Positions 37,792 to 46,671 of a stretch of 64,000 nt of DNA are shown piece after piece; position 1 is the stretch's first letter, and the number at the start of each line of letters is the position of its first letter. The DNA lies in the NCBI RefSeq assembly GCF_000233455.1, contig NZ_JH376423.1, forward strand, positions 363,353 through 427,352. Direction: 5' to 3'. The position numbers and the translations under genes are program-made. The stretch comes from [Clostridium] citroniae WAL-17108. Its GTDB lineage: Bacteria; Bacillota; Clostridia; Lachnospirales; Lachnospiraceae. Below the pieces are notes generated by a model. The model searched no databases. It saw nothing but the letters and a program-made list of their open reading frames with translations, and was not told the origin of the DNA.

Positions 37792-38823
37792 ATGCAAGAG
37801 ATGGGACAGATGAAAGGAAAGGCTAGTATTGAATTTGAACATCCGCCGGTGATCATCAGCGCGGGTTCCGTAGTGGGAAAAAAAGAAGGTGATGGTCCGC
37901 TGGGGCAGATGTTTGACCAGGTGGAGCAGGACGACATGTTTGGCAAGGACAACTGGGAGCAGGCGGAAAGCGCCATGCAGAAAAGGGCGGCGGACCTGGT
38001 GATCGAAAAAGGGGGCGTCAGAAAAGGCGATCTGCGGTATCTGTTTGCCGGTGATCTGCTGGGGCAGCTGATCGCCACCTCCTTTGGCACCGTGGATCTG
38101 GAGATCCCCCTTTTTGGCCTGTATGGAGCCTGCTCCACCATGGGGGAGGCTTTAAGCCTTGGGGCCATGGCAGTGAACGGAGGATATGCCGATCAGGTCA
38201 TGTCCATGGCATCCAGTCACTTTGCCACGGCTGAAAAGCAGTTCCGCTTTCCACTGGCTTACGGCAACCAGAGACCCATGTCCGCTACCTGGACCGTAAC
38301 AGGCTGCGGAGCCGTGGTCATAGCCGGGAACAGAAAGGACGGCCTGGCCAGGATTGCGGGCATTACAACGGGACGGATGGTGGACATGGGAACCAAGGAT
38401 TCCATGAACATGGGAGCTGCCATGGCTCCGGCTGCATTTCATACCATTGAACAGAACCTGGAGGACTTCCAGGTCAATGAGACATGGTACGATAAGATCA
38501 TAACCGGTGACCTGGGCGAGATCGGAAGGACCATTCTGCTGGATTTTATGAAGAATAAGGGCAGGGATTTAAGCCAGATCCATATGGACTGCGGCATTGA
38601 GATCTATGATAAGGACCAGCAGGACACCCATGCAGGCGGAAGCGGCTGCGGGTGCAGTGCCGTTACCTTGTGCTCCTATATATTGCCCAGGGTCCAGGAC
38701 GGTACATGGAAGCGGGTGCTGTTCGTGCCCACAGGAGCCCTTTTATCAACCGTAAGCTTCAATGAGGGACAGAGCATCCCGGGGATAGCCCACGGAGTCA
38801 TCATTGAACACATTGACGATTAA
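37792..38823 (+). CDS. spoVAD: Stage V sporulation protein AD
   Basis: Thiolase-fold dipicolinate-binding protein, 343 residues. It shows 'GLYGACSTMGEALSLGAMAV' (the position of a thiolase-type cysteine loop) and the conserved 'HAGGSGCGCSAVTLCSYILP'. AGGAAGG is close to the ATG at 37792, so the in-frame ATG at 37801 is also possible. It is separated from spoVAC by the MFS gene, so it needs its own promoter; I could not pick out a clear sigma-F/G box. Confidence 0.94.
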   Translation: MQEMGQMKGKASIEFEHPPVIISAGSVVGKKEGDGPLGQMFDQVEQDDMFGKDNWEQAESAMQKRAADLVIEKGGVRKGDLRYLFAGDLLGQLIATSFGTVDLEIPLFGLYGACSTMGEALSLGAMAVNGGYADQVMSMASSHFATAEKQFRFPLAYGNQRPMSATWTVTGCGAVVIAGNRKDGLARIAGITTGRMVDMGTKDSMNMGAAMAPAAFHTIEQNLEDFQVNETWYDKIITGDLGEIGRTILLDFMKNKGRDLSQIHMDCGIEIYDKDQQDTHAGGSGCGCSAVTLCSYILPRVQDGTWKRVLFVPTGALLSTVSFNEGQSIPGIAHGVIIEHIDD

Positions 38824-38836
38824 GGAGGTAGAGGTC

Positions 38837-39190
38837 ATGGATTATGTAAAAGCATTTTTGATCGGAGGCCTGATCTGCGCCCTGGTCCAGATCCTCATGG
38901 AAAAAACCAAGATGATGCCGGGCCGTATCATGGTTTTGCTGGTGGTAAGCGGAACCATACTGGGAGCGGTCGGAATTTATGAGCCCTTTGCAAAATGGGC
39001 CGGAGCCGGGGCAGGAGTCCCTCTTCTGGGATTTGGAAACACGCTGTGGAAGGGTGTCAAGGAGGCCATTGGAAAAGACGGGATCCTGGGGATCTTTAAG
39101 GGAGGACTTACGGCCAGTTCCGCCGGAATCTGCGGAGCTTTGGTGTTTGGATATTTGGCTTCCCTTGTGTTTAAACCTAAGATGAAGTAG
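38837..39190 (+). CDS. spoVAE: Stage V sporulation protein AE
   Basis: A 117-residue membrane protein of the SpoVAC/SpoVAEB family with three or four hydrophobic segments ('AFLIGGLICALVQIL', 'IMVLLVVSGTILGAVGIYEPF', 'GILGIFKGGLTASSAGICGALVFGYLASL'). The ATG at 38837 follows AAGGAGG. It starts 13 bp after spoVAD. Works with SpoVAC and SpoVAD in dipicolinate transport. Confidence 0.94.
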   Translation: MDYVKAFLIGGLICALVQILMEKTKMMPGRIMVLLVVSGTILGAVGIYEPFAKWAGAGAGVPLLGFGNTLWKGVKEAIGKDGILGIFKGGLTASSAGICGALVFGYLASLVFKPKMK

Positions 39191-39213
39191 GGTGTGGTAT
39201 GCCCGGATATCAA

Positions 39214-39276
39214 AACAGCCGGAAACGGGGAGCTGCCGCCAGATGGTTATGGCCCGCAGCTTTGTTTCCGGCTGTT
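39214..39276. repeat. Palindromic repeat copy 1 between spoVAE and PBP1A
   Basis: Perfect 13-bp arms AACAGCCGGAAAC (39214-39226) and GTTTCCGGCTGTT (39264-39276), with an inner AGCTGC/GCAGCT stem. The same outer arm, ACAGCCGGAAAC, recurs at 53230-53241. At this convergent junction it may also work as a terminator. Confidence 0.75.
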
Positions 39277-39285
39277 ATTGCGTTC

Positions 39286-41979
39286 TTAATATGGGATATT
39301 ACCCGGTCCATACCCTTCGGTTGTAGGGGATGGGGAGGTGGGGGACTGGTATCCTGGTCCAATGGGGGTCACCACAGGACCATCGCCGCCAGACTCATCG
39401 GGATTGGGGTTAATGATGGTGGACACATCGGTGTGGATGGGGCAGTAGCCCGGGATGGCAAATGCGGAATCATCCGTGGCATCATTTTCACCGTCCGGGA
39501 GCGCCATGCACACACGGGTTGTCTTAGTGGGGCAGTAGGGCGTTGGGCGCATGCCTGATTCAGCGCACACGGTCACGGCCACATGCTTGTCGCATACCTC
39601 GGTGGGAGCTGTGCCCTTTGCAAAGTATTCGGTGTACACCGCGTTGCCTCTTGGGTCAGCCGTACATACGCCTGCAACGGCACGTTTCCCTGACTTGCGG
39701 CAAATCTCCGCCGTCTCTATGCTGTCCGGGATGGTGAAGCCGGGATCCGACATTCCATTGTGGACACGGTTCATAATATTTCTCCAGATGTCCTTGTGGA
39801 AGCTGGTGCCTCCGTTTCCGTTGCTCAGTTTCTGGTTGCTGTCGCATCCGCCCCAGATTCCTGCCGTATAATAGGGGGTATATCCCACAAACCACACATC
39901 ATTGTTGGCAGTGGTGGTACCGCTTTTACCTGCTGCGGACATGCCTGTGAGGGCAGCCCTTGTACTGGTGGAGTTGATGGAGATCCCCGACCGTGCAAAC
40001 AGCCGGTTGCTCTTCATGGACTCTGACATGGCATCTGTTAAAAGGAAGGCGGTGGAATCCTTTAATACCTGCTTGGTTTCCGGTTCATTATCTATGAGCA
40101 CCTTGCCGTTGTGGTCCAGTATCTTTGTAAAGAAACGTGGTTTTGTGTAAACACCCGCATTTGCAATGGAAGCATAGGCAGCGGTCAGCTCCAGGTTGGA
40201 CACGCCCTTTGTAAGTCCGCCCAGGGCGGTTGCCGCGCCCAGGTCATCCTTGACCAGGGAGGAGATGCCCATATTTTCCGCGTACTCGATGCCCAGCTGG
40301 GGAGTAACGGTTTCCATCAGGGTCCTTACGGCCACAATGTTCATGGAGTAGATGATGCCGTCACGGATATTGTGGTAGCCCACAAATCCATACCCTTTAT
40401 TCCACCAGTTCCTGAAGGTTTTGGTCCCGATGGTGTAGGGAGCGTCATAGTACACGGTTCCCAGGGTGGCGCCGCAGGCATCCATGGCCGGTGCAAAGGC
40501 TGAGATGACCTTAAAGGCGGAACCGGGCTGGCGGTATACGTTGCTGGCACGGTTTAGGGTAAGGCTGGCCTTTTTCTCGCCGCGGCCGCCGCAAAGGGCC
40601 TTGATCTCACCTGTATGCTGATCCATGAGCACAAAAGAGGTCTGGGGCTGAAGGATCAGGTTCTGCCGTTCACCGATGATCTCATCCCCGTCCTTTAACA
40701 GCCAGGCCTTGAACGCATCGATATCTGCCTGGACTGCCTCCTCGGTCTTATAAAGGCCGTCAAAGGAAGGATTGCCCAGTTCTGTTTTGTGGAAGGTCTT
40801 TAAGTTTTCCTCAGAGTAATGCTGGGTACTGCCGTCCGCATGGGTCACGGAAAGCCTGTATTCAACGGAGTACTTGGCAGCCGAATAGTTATCCGGGTTG
40901 TTGATCTCCTCATCTACAATGGCCTGCAGGTCAGGGTCCTGGGTGGTGTAGATCTGAAGTCCGCCGGAATACAGCAGGTTGCTGGCCTGGCTTTCCGAAT
41001 AGTCCAGCTTTTCCATCAGGGAGGAGATCACCTGTTCAATGAGCTCGTCCGTAAAATAGCTGTAATGGGTATTGCTCTCCTTGGTAGCCGTGTCCACATT
41101 CTGGATCCTGTCATAGACATCATCCGCCAGGGCTTCCTCCTGCTCCTCTTTTGAAATAAAACCCTGGTCATACATGTACTGGAGCACGATCTTGCGCCGC
41201 TCCGCATTGTTCTCCCTGCCGGAGATAGGGTTGAGCTTGGACGGATTCTTGGTAATGGATGCCAGCACCGCGCACTCGGAGAGGGTCAGGTCGGAGACAT
41301 TCTTATTAAAATAGCGCTTGGCAGCTACCTTGACACCCAGGGTATTGTTGCCCAGGTTAATGGTGTTCAGGTAGTTGGTGATGATCAGGTTCTTTGTTTC
41401 CTCCTTGCTCATCCCGGAGTTTTTCTCCAGCTGGACGGCCAGGTACTGCTCCTGCAGCTTCCTCTCGATCTTGGCGCCCCATCCGGATTCCATACCGCCG
41501 GAGAACACATTGTTCTTAATCAGCTGCTGGGTAATGGTACTTCCTCCGCCCGCATAATCATCGCTGATCACGCCCCGCACGGCACGGGCAATGGAACGGA
41601 TATCAATGCCGTTATGGCTCCTGAAACGGGAGTCCTCAATGGCGATAAAGGCATTGACCAGGTTCTGGGGCAATTCATCATAAGTGGCCGATTCGCGGTT
41701 GGAACCGCTGGTCACCAGGGTATCGGTCAGATTGCCCGCCGCGTCATAGACAGTGGTAGCAAAGCGGTCGGGCTGAATGTTTAAAATATCTACGGACGGG
41801 GCATTGTCAATGATGCCCTTAACCATACCAAAACCGATGGATGCACCCACTACTGCTAAAAACAAACACAGGACAAACAGGGCCTTAAAGATATTAAGGA
41901 AAAGCCGCGAGGCGTATTTGCCTGATTTGGAGTGGAGAGACTTGAGCCTGCGCTCCGTCTCGTACTTACCATAGTTCAT
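39286..41979 (-). CDS. Class A penicillin-binding protein (PBP1A)
   Basis: Bifunctional peptidoglycan glycosyltransferase/transpeptidase, 897 residues from the ATG behind AAGGAG. A short cytoplasmic N terminus and one membrane helix (about 27-60) precede the GT51 domain ('AIEDSRFRSHNGIDIRSIARA', 'GGSTITQQLIKN'). The transpeptidase has SAFK (SxxK), YSMN (SxN) and SGKSGTTTAN (KTG-type) motifs. The last about 45 residues are a Pro/Gly/Ser-rich tail, typical of Firmicute PBP1 proteins. Convergent with spoVAE. Confidence 0.95.
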   Translation of the reverse strand: MNYGKYETERRLKSLHSKSGKYASRLFLNIFKALFVLCLFLAVVGASIGFGMVKGIIDNAPSVDILNIQPDRFATTVYDAAGNLTDTLVTSGSNRESATYDELPQNLVNAFIAIEDSRFRSHNGIDIRSIARAVRGVISDDYAGGGSTITQQLIKNNVFSGGMESGWGAKIERKLQEQYLAVQLEKNSGMSKEETKNLIITNYLNTINLGNNTLGVKVAAKRYFNKNVSDLTLSECAVLASITKNPSKLNPISGRENNAERRKIVLQYMYDQGFISKEEQEEALADDVYDRIQNVDTATKESNTHYSYFTDELIEQVISSLMEKLDYSESQASNLLYSGGLQIYTTQDPDLQAIVDEEINNPDNYSAAKYSVEYRLSVTHADGSTQHYSEENLKTFHKTELGNPSFDGLYKTEEAVQADIDAFKAWLLKDGDEIIGERQNLILQPQTSFVLMDQHTGEIKALCGGRGEKKASLTLNRASNVYRQPGSAFKVISAFAPAMDACGATLGTVYYDAPYTIGTKTFRNWWNKGYGFVGYHNIRDGIIYSMNIVAVRTLMETVTPQLGIEYAENMGISSLVKDDLGAATALGGLTKGVSNLELTAAYASIANAGVYTKPRFFTKILDHNGKVLIDNEPETKQVLKDSTAFLLTDAMSESMKSNRLFARSGISINSTSTRAALTGMSAAGKSGTTTANNDVWFVGYTPYYTAGIWGGCDSNQKLSNGNGGTSFHKDIWRNIMNRVHNGMSDPGFTIPDSIETAEICRKSGKRAVAGVCTADPRGNAVYTEYFAKGTAPTEVCDKHVAVTVCAESGMRPTPYCPTKTTRVCMALPDGENDATDDSAFAIPGYCPIHTDVSTIINPNPDESGGDGPVVTPIGPGYQSPTSPSPTTEGYGPGNIPY

Positions 41980-42183
41980 AGATTCTCCTTTATTCAAGTA
42001 ATGTCTACCCTTGTCCACTGAGGGTAAGCTTATCCTGTAGATTATACACCAGTTTTGTAAAAATGAAAAGGTTTAAATATTGCCTTGCCATCGCCGCTTT
42101 TCTATATTATGATAAAAAACAGGCGGAAACAGGTCGGATTGTGGGGAAGCTTGTCCACAAAACATGGCAAAGGAGCAACAGAA

Positions 42184-42834
42184 GTGGTAGAGAGTTACAA
42201 AATCGTGTATCAAGGCGGAAGCGGAGAGCTGGTGGAGAAGAAATCCAGGTTCATAGCAGACATAAGGCCGGTGTCCGGCGAGGAGGAGGCCCTGGCCTTT
42301 GTGGAGGAGATACGGAAAAAATACTGGGATGCAAGGCACCACTGTTTTGCCTATATCATAGGAGACAGGGGGCAGACAGCCAGGTGCAGCGATGACGGGG
42401 AACCGTCACAGACAGCGGGAAAGCCTATGATGGATGTGCTGGCAGGGGAGGGCCTTCATGACGTATGCGCCGTGGTAACCAGGTACTTTGGGGGAACCCT
42501 GCTGGGCACGGGCGGACTGGTGCGGGCCTATTCGGGAGCGGTCAAGGCAGGCCTGGAGGATTGTGTGATCGTGGAAAAAAAGCTGGCGGTCCGTCTGGAA
42601 GTGACGACTGATTATAATGGTTCCGGGAAAATACAGTACATTGCAGCCCAGGCAGGCATGGACACATTGGATGTGCAGTACACGGACAAGGTGGTTTTTG
42701 TGTTTCTTGTGCCCGTATCAGAGGAAGGGCGCTTCCGGTCCCAGATCACGGAGGGAACCAGCGGACGTGCCCATATAAAGAAAGTGGACGAGGTATACTA
42801 TGGCATGGGACAGGGGGAACTGATTGTTTTTTAA
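42184..42834 (+). CDS. YigZ/IMPACT family protein
   Basis: A 216-residue protein of the UPF0029/Impact family. The N-terminal domain has 'EKKSRFIADIRPV', 'ARHHCFAYIIG', 'RCSDDGEPSQTAGKPMMDVL' and 'TRYFGGTLLGTGGLVRAYSGAV'. A smaller ferredoxin-like C-terminal domain follows. I chose GTG 42184, 8 bp after AAGGAG; the frame is open upstream to 42085. In bacteria its role is unclear; eukaryotic IMPACT regulates translation through GCN1. Confidence 0.92.
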   Translation: MVESYKIVYQGGSGELVEKKSRFIADIRPVSGEEEALAFVEEIRKKYWDARHHCFAYIIGDRGQTARCSDDGEPSQTAGKPMMDVLAGEGLHDVCAVVTRYFGGTLLGTGGLVRAYSGAVKAGLEDCVIVEKKLAVRLEVTTDYNGSGKIQYIAAQAGMDTLDVQYTDKVVFVFLVPVSEEGRFRSQITEGTSGRAHIKKVDEVYYGMGQGELIVF

Positions 42835-42866
42835 CGGAAAATGCCTGTACAGCCTGTATTTTCCGT
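42834..42866 (+). terminator. Hairpin after yigZ
   Basis: ACGGAAAAT (42834-42842) pairs with ATTTTCCGT (42858-42866). It has no good T-run. Confidence 0.5.
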
Positions 42867-42875
42867 CAAAAGCCC

Positions 42876-42904
42876 TTGCAATCTGTAAATAGCAATGCTA
42901 TACT
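42876..42904 (+). promoter_or_regulatory. Promoter of typA
   Basis: TTGCAA (42876-42881), 17 bp, TATACT (42899-42904). Confidence 0.6.
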
Positions 42905-42963
42905 ATAAAACCGTGGCTGTAGACGTGAACCAATGCATATATAATTAAGGAAGAGTAATCACT

Positions 42964-44793
42964 ATGAAGATGAAAAGAGAAGATGTAAGAAATATCGCTA
43001 TCATTGCCCATGTAGACCATGGCAAAACAACATTGGTAGACCAGCTGTTAAGGCAGAGCGGCGTATTCCGTGTGGGCCAGGAGGTTCAGGAGCGCGTGAT
43101 GGATTCCAACGACATCGAGCGGGAGCGCGGCATTACCATTCTGTCCAAGAATACGGCTGTATTTTATAAAGATACAAAAATAAACATCATCGATACGCCA
43201 GGCCATGCCGACTTTGGCGGTGAGGTGGAGCGTGTGCTCAAGATGGTGAACGGGGTTGTTCTGGTTGTGGATGCCTATGAGGGGCCCATGCCTCAGACTA
43301 AGTTCGTGCTCCAGAAGGCGCTGGAGCTGGATCTGGCTGTTATTGTGTGCATTAACAAGATCGACAGGCCCGAGGCCCGTCCCGCAGAGGTGATCGATGA
43401 GACCCTGGAACTGATGATGGATCTGGACGCCTCTGATGAGCAGCTGGACTGTCCCTTTATCTATGCCTCCGCCAGGGGAGGATTTGCAAGATATGATATG
43501 GATGATGAGAACATGGACATGAGTCCCCTGTTTGAGACCATCATTGAGCACATACCGGCCCCGGAGGGCGATCCTGAGGCAGATACCCAGGTGCTGATCA
43601 GTACGATCGATTATAATGAATTTGTGGGCCGTATCGGCATTGGAAAGATCGACAACGGCGGTCTTAAGGTGAATCAGGAATGCGTGCTGGTGAACCACCA
43701 TGATCCTGACAAATTTAAAAAGATCAAGATAGGAAAACTCTATGAGTTTGACGGACTGAAGCGCGTGGAGGTACAGGAGGCGTCTGTGGGCTCCATTGTG
43801 GCCATATCCGGCATTGCCGAGATCCATATTGGGGATACCATATGTTCCCCTGAGAATCCGGACGCGATCCCGTTTCAGAAGATCTCCGAGCCCACCATTG
43901 CCATGTATTTTATGGTAAATGACAGCCCGCTGGCAGGACAGGAAGGAAAGTTCATCACTTCCCGCCATCTGCGTGACAGGCTGTTCAGGGAGCTGAACAC
44001 CGATGTAAGCCTTCGCGTGGAGGAGACGGATTCCGCCGACTGCTTTAAGGTGTCCGGACGAGGCGAGCTGCATTTGTCCGTGCTCATTGAGAACATGCGC
44101 CGGGAAGGCTTTGAGTTTGCGGTGAGCAAGGCAGAGGTATTGTACAAATATGATGAGAGAAACCGCAAATTAGAGCCCATGGAGCTGGCATATGTGGATG
44201 TCCCTGAGGAATACACAGGTGTGGTTATCCAGAAGCTTACCAGCCGCAAGGGAGCCCTGCAGGGCATGAGCCAGGCAGCCGGCGGCTACTCCCGTCTGGA
44301 ATTCTCCATTCCTTCCAGGGGACTGATCGGATACCGCGGTGATTTCATGACAGATACGAAGGGGAATGGTATCCTCAACACCATCTTTGATGAGTATGCG
44401 GAGTACAAGGGTGACCTGTTCTACCGCCAGACCGGTTCCCTGATCGCTTTTGAGGCAGGGGAAGCCATTACCTACGGCCTGTTTAATGCACAGGAGAGGG
44501 GAACCCTGTTCATCGGACCGGGAACAAGAGTGTATTCCGGTATGATCGTGGGACAGAGCCCCAAGGCGGAGGACATTGAGATCAATGTCTGCAAGACCAA
44601 GAAGCTGACCAACACCCGTTCCTCCAGCGCAGATGAAGCGCTGAAGCTGACACCGCCCAAGATTATGAGCCTGGAGCAGGCGCTGGATTTTATTGATACG
44701 GACGAACTGCTGGAGGTAACCCCTGAAAGCCTTAGGATCCGTAAGAAGATTTTGGATCCCACCATGCGTAAAAGGGCGTCCTTTAAGAAGTAA
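42964..44793 (+). CDS. typA: Translational GTPase TypA/BipA
   Basis: Ribosome-associated GTPase (609 residues) involved in stress adaptation and 50S assembly. G1 is AHVDHGKTT (15-23), G3 is DTPGHADFGGEVE and G4 is NKID. The EF-G-like domains III and V follow ('SGRGELHLSVLIENMRREGFE'), then the TypA-specific C-terminal domain ('KKLTNTRSSSADEALKLTPP'). The start lies after AAGGAAGAG. Confidence 0.97.
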   Translation: MKMKREDVRNIAIIAHVDHGKTTLVDQLLRQSGVFRVGQEVQERVMDSNDIERERGITILSKNTAVFYKDTKINIIDTPGHADFGGEVERVLKMVNGVVLVVDAYEGPMPQTKFVLQKALELDLAVIVCINKIDRPEARPAEVIDETLELMMDLDASDEQLDCPFIYASARGGFARYDMDDENMDMSPLFETIIEHIPAPEGDPEADTQVLISTIDYNEFVGRIGIGKIDNGGLKVNQECVLVNHHDPDKFKKIKIGKLYEFDGLKRVEVQEASVGSIVAISGIAEIHIGDTICSPENPDAIPFQKISEPTIAMYFMVNDSPLAGQEGKFITSRHLRDRLFRELNTDVSLRVEETDSADCFKVSGRGELHLSVLIENMRREGFEFAVSKAEVLYKYDERNRKLEPMELAYVDVPEEYTGVVIQKLTSRKGALQGMSQAAGGYSRLEFSIPSRGLIGYRGDFMTDTKGNGILNTIFDEYAEYKGDLFYRQTGSLIAFEAGEAITYGLFNAQERGTLFIGPGTRVYSGMIVGQSPKAEDIEINVCKTKKLTNTRSSSADEALKLTPPKIMSLEQALDFIDTDELLEVTPESLRIRKKILDPTMRKRASFKK

Positions 44794-44816
44794 AAAACGA
44801 CAATTTTAAACACAAA

Positions 44817-44862
44817 AGGCGATTCCTGTCGAAATGTTCTGGCGGGAATCGCCTGTTTTTTT
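44817..44862 (+). terminator. Terminator of typA
   Basis: AGGCGATTCC (44817-44826) pairs with GGAATCGCCT (44845-44854), followed by GTTTTTTT. Confidence 0.92.
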
Positions 44863-44983
44863 GGTCTATTATGGTAAATCTCCTCATAAACTATCAATGT
44901 GCCGTACAAAAGCAAGCATAAACAGGATAAAAAACATAAAACGGCAAAATGAGAATTTATAAGAAGCGAAGAGGAGATGTACT

Positions 44984-45613
44984 ATGTCAGAAAAAATGAT
45001 CGAAAACAACAAGGTAAGCGTTATTGGTGAGATTGTATCAGGCTTTACCTTTAGCCACGAGGTATTTGGAGAAGGCTTTTATATGGTAGATGTTGCTGTG
45101 AACAGATTGAGTGAGCAGGCTGATATCATACCGCTTATGGTGTCGGAACGCCTTCTGGATATCCATCAGGACTATACGGGTAACACCATTGAGGCTCTTG
45201 GACAGTTCCGCTCCTACAACCGTCACGAGGGCGTCAAAAACAGGCTGATGCTGTCCATCTTTGTCAGGGAGGTCCATTTCCTGGAAGAATTTACGGACTA
45301 CACAAAAACAAACCAGATATTCCTGGACGGCTATATCTGCAAACCGCCAATTTACCGAAAAACTCCTCTGGGCCGTGAGATTGCCGATATCCTGCTGGCT
45401 GTAAACCGTCCCTATGGGAAATCTGATTACATACCCTGCATCAGCTGGGGCCGCAATGCGCGGTTTGCGTCCAGCTTTGAGGTGGGCGCAAGGGTGCGGG
45501 TCTGGGGCCGCGTACAGAGCAGGGAGTACACGAAAAAGCTCTCTGAAACCGAGTGTGAGAAGCGCATTGCCTATGAAGTTTCCATCAGTAAACTGGAATG
45601 CGATGAAGCCTGA
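44984..45613 (+). CDS. SSB-like protein with two OB-fold segments
   Basis: A 209-residue protein. Residues 8-95 and 108-205 each resemble an OB fold of the single-stranded-DNA-binding type ('NKVSVIGEIVSGFTFSHE', 'NQIFLDGYICKPPIYRKTPLGREIADILLAVNR...DYIPCISWGRNAR'). The second copy is the more canonical SSB. The acidic glycine-rich C-terminal tip of replicative SSB (DDDIPF-like) is absent, so it is unlikely to be the main SSB. The start follows AGAGGAG. Role unknown. Confidence 0.82.
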   Translation: MSEKMIENNKVSVIGEIVSGFTFSHEVFGEGFYMVDVAVNRLSEQADIIPLMVSERLLDIHQDYTGNTIEALGQFRSYNRHEGVKNRLMLSIFVREVHFLEEFTDYTKTNQIFLDGYICKPPIYRKTPLGREIADILLAVNRPYGKSDYIPCISWGRNARFASSFEVGARVRVWGRVQSREYTKKLSETECEKRIAYEVSISKLECDEA

Positions 45614-45660
45614 TTTTTTTGAATCTCTTTGGAAAATCTTTCGGAAGATGTAAGAAATAT

Positions 45661-45689
45661 TTGCAAAGTTGTTCAAACTATGCTATTAT
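45661..45689 (+). promoter_or_regulatory. Promoter of the corrinoid adenosyltransferase gene
   Basis: TTGCAA (45661-45666), 17 bp, TATTAT (45684-45689). Confidence 0.55.
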
Positions 45690-45739
45690 GAGCGAAGTCT
45701 ATGAATGACAGACCATTCAGAAGAAAAAGCGAATAAAGC

Positions 45740-46252
45740 ATGAGGTGCATGATGATGAAAGAAAGCATGATACAGGTTATCTGCGGGCCAGGCAAGGGTA
45801 AGACAACAAGTGCGATCGGCAGGGGAATCAGTGCGCTGACCAAGGGCAGCAATGTAATCATGGTACAGTTTTTAAAGGGTTCCATGGATATGGATAACAT
45901 GGAGATCATAAAGCGTCTGGAGCCGGAATTCAAGATTTTTAGATTTGAGAAATCGCCTGTCTTCTTTAATCAGCTGTCAGAGGAAGAAAAGGAAGAGGCA
46001 AGGATCTGCATCCGCAACGGAATCAATTTTGCGAAAAAGGTCCTGGTTACGGGCGAATGTGATATTCTGATCCTGGATGAGATCCTGGGAATCCTGGATG
46101 AGGGAGTGATCACTCAGGAAGAGCTGTGTAATCTGATCAGTCAGGCCAGGCAGTCCGAGATACGCCTGATCCTCACCGGGAATGTATATCCCCAGACACT
46201 GGACCCTTATGTGGATGAGATCACCAAGATCCAAACCAGATATGAGCAGTAA
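45740..46252 (+). CDS. Cob(I)yrinic acid a,c-diamide adenosyltransferase (CobO/BtuR type)
   Basis: P-loop enzyme that attaches the adenosyl group to corrinoids. The N-terminal P-loop GPGKGKTT (16-23) is of the CobA/BtuR kind, and 'DILILDEILGILDEGVI' is the Walker-B-like metal site. 170 residues, normal. The start is uncertain: ATG 45740 opens the frame, but GAGGTG lies just inside, so ATG 45755 is the better-spaced start. It stands alone here, without cobalamin biosynthesis genes, so it likely serves corrinoid salvage. Confidence 0.92.
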   Translation: MRCMMMKESMIQVICGPGKGKTTSAIGRGISALTKGSNVIMVQFLKGSMDMDNMEIIKRLEPEFKIFRFEKSPVFFNQLSEEEKEEARICIRNGINFAKKVLVTGECDILILDEILGILDEGVITQEELCNLISQARQSEIRLILTGNVYPQTLDPYVDEITKIQTRYEQ

Positions 46253-46284
46253 TGGGAAATGGGCGTAATACCCGGGATTTCCTG

Positions 46285-46313
46285 TTGACATCCTCCTCAG
46301 GGGATGATAATAT
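46285..46313 (+). promoter_or_regulatory. Promoter of the lysine riboswitch/dapAB transcript
   Basis: Perfect TTGACA (46285-46290), then TAATAT at 46308-46313 (17-bp spacing); an overlapping TATAAT at 46311-46316 gives 20 bp. Confidence 0.65.
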
Positions 46314-46329
46314 AATACCAACAATCATA

Positions 46330-46570
46330 GAGTAGAGGTTGCGTTGATCAAGAGTAATCAAGCCCGATGTGGCAGGCACAGGGGAGGGTTTGATGAAAGG
46401 GAAAGACGCCGAAGAAGGAGAACGCCTGAATCAGTTATCCTTCTGGGCACATGGTGAACAACCGTGTGACTGTCATCCGGGTGGATGGAGAGCTACCAAA
46501 GAACGTGGATTCGCAGTAGTGCGAAGTTGAAACGCATGGGAAGGGCTGACATTTACCTCAGCTCTTTTTT
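46330..46570 (+). promoter_or_regulatory. Lysine riboswitch (L box) upstream of dapA
   Basis: The aptamer occupies about 46330-46497. P1 is closed by GTAG (46332-46335) and CTAC (46493-46496). The core has AGAGGTTGCG, AGGGAAAGACGCCGAAG, and the closing GGATGGAGAGCTACC, as in L-box RNAs. The expression platform ends in a terminator with arms GGGCTGA (46543-46549)/TCAGCTC (46558-46564) and a T-run to 46570. Lysine is expected to switch off dapA-dapB. It explains most of the 419-bp gap 46253-46671. Confidence 0.92.
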
Positions 46571-46671
46571 GCTATTCTGGCACAGCTTTTCTGGGAACAT
46601 GGCTGTGAATGGTTTTTACGGGAAGGGAAGCATACTGTGATTGAATCAAGAAAAAAGGAGAGAATAAAAGT

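Noticed and set aside
43048..44073. 341-codon open frame on the minus strand inside typA
   Set aside because: It lies fully antisense to a clearly conserved GTPase gene, has no ribosome site and encodes no recognisable domain; high-GC third positions create such frames.
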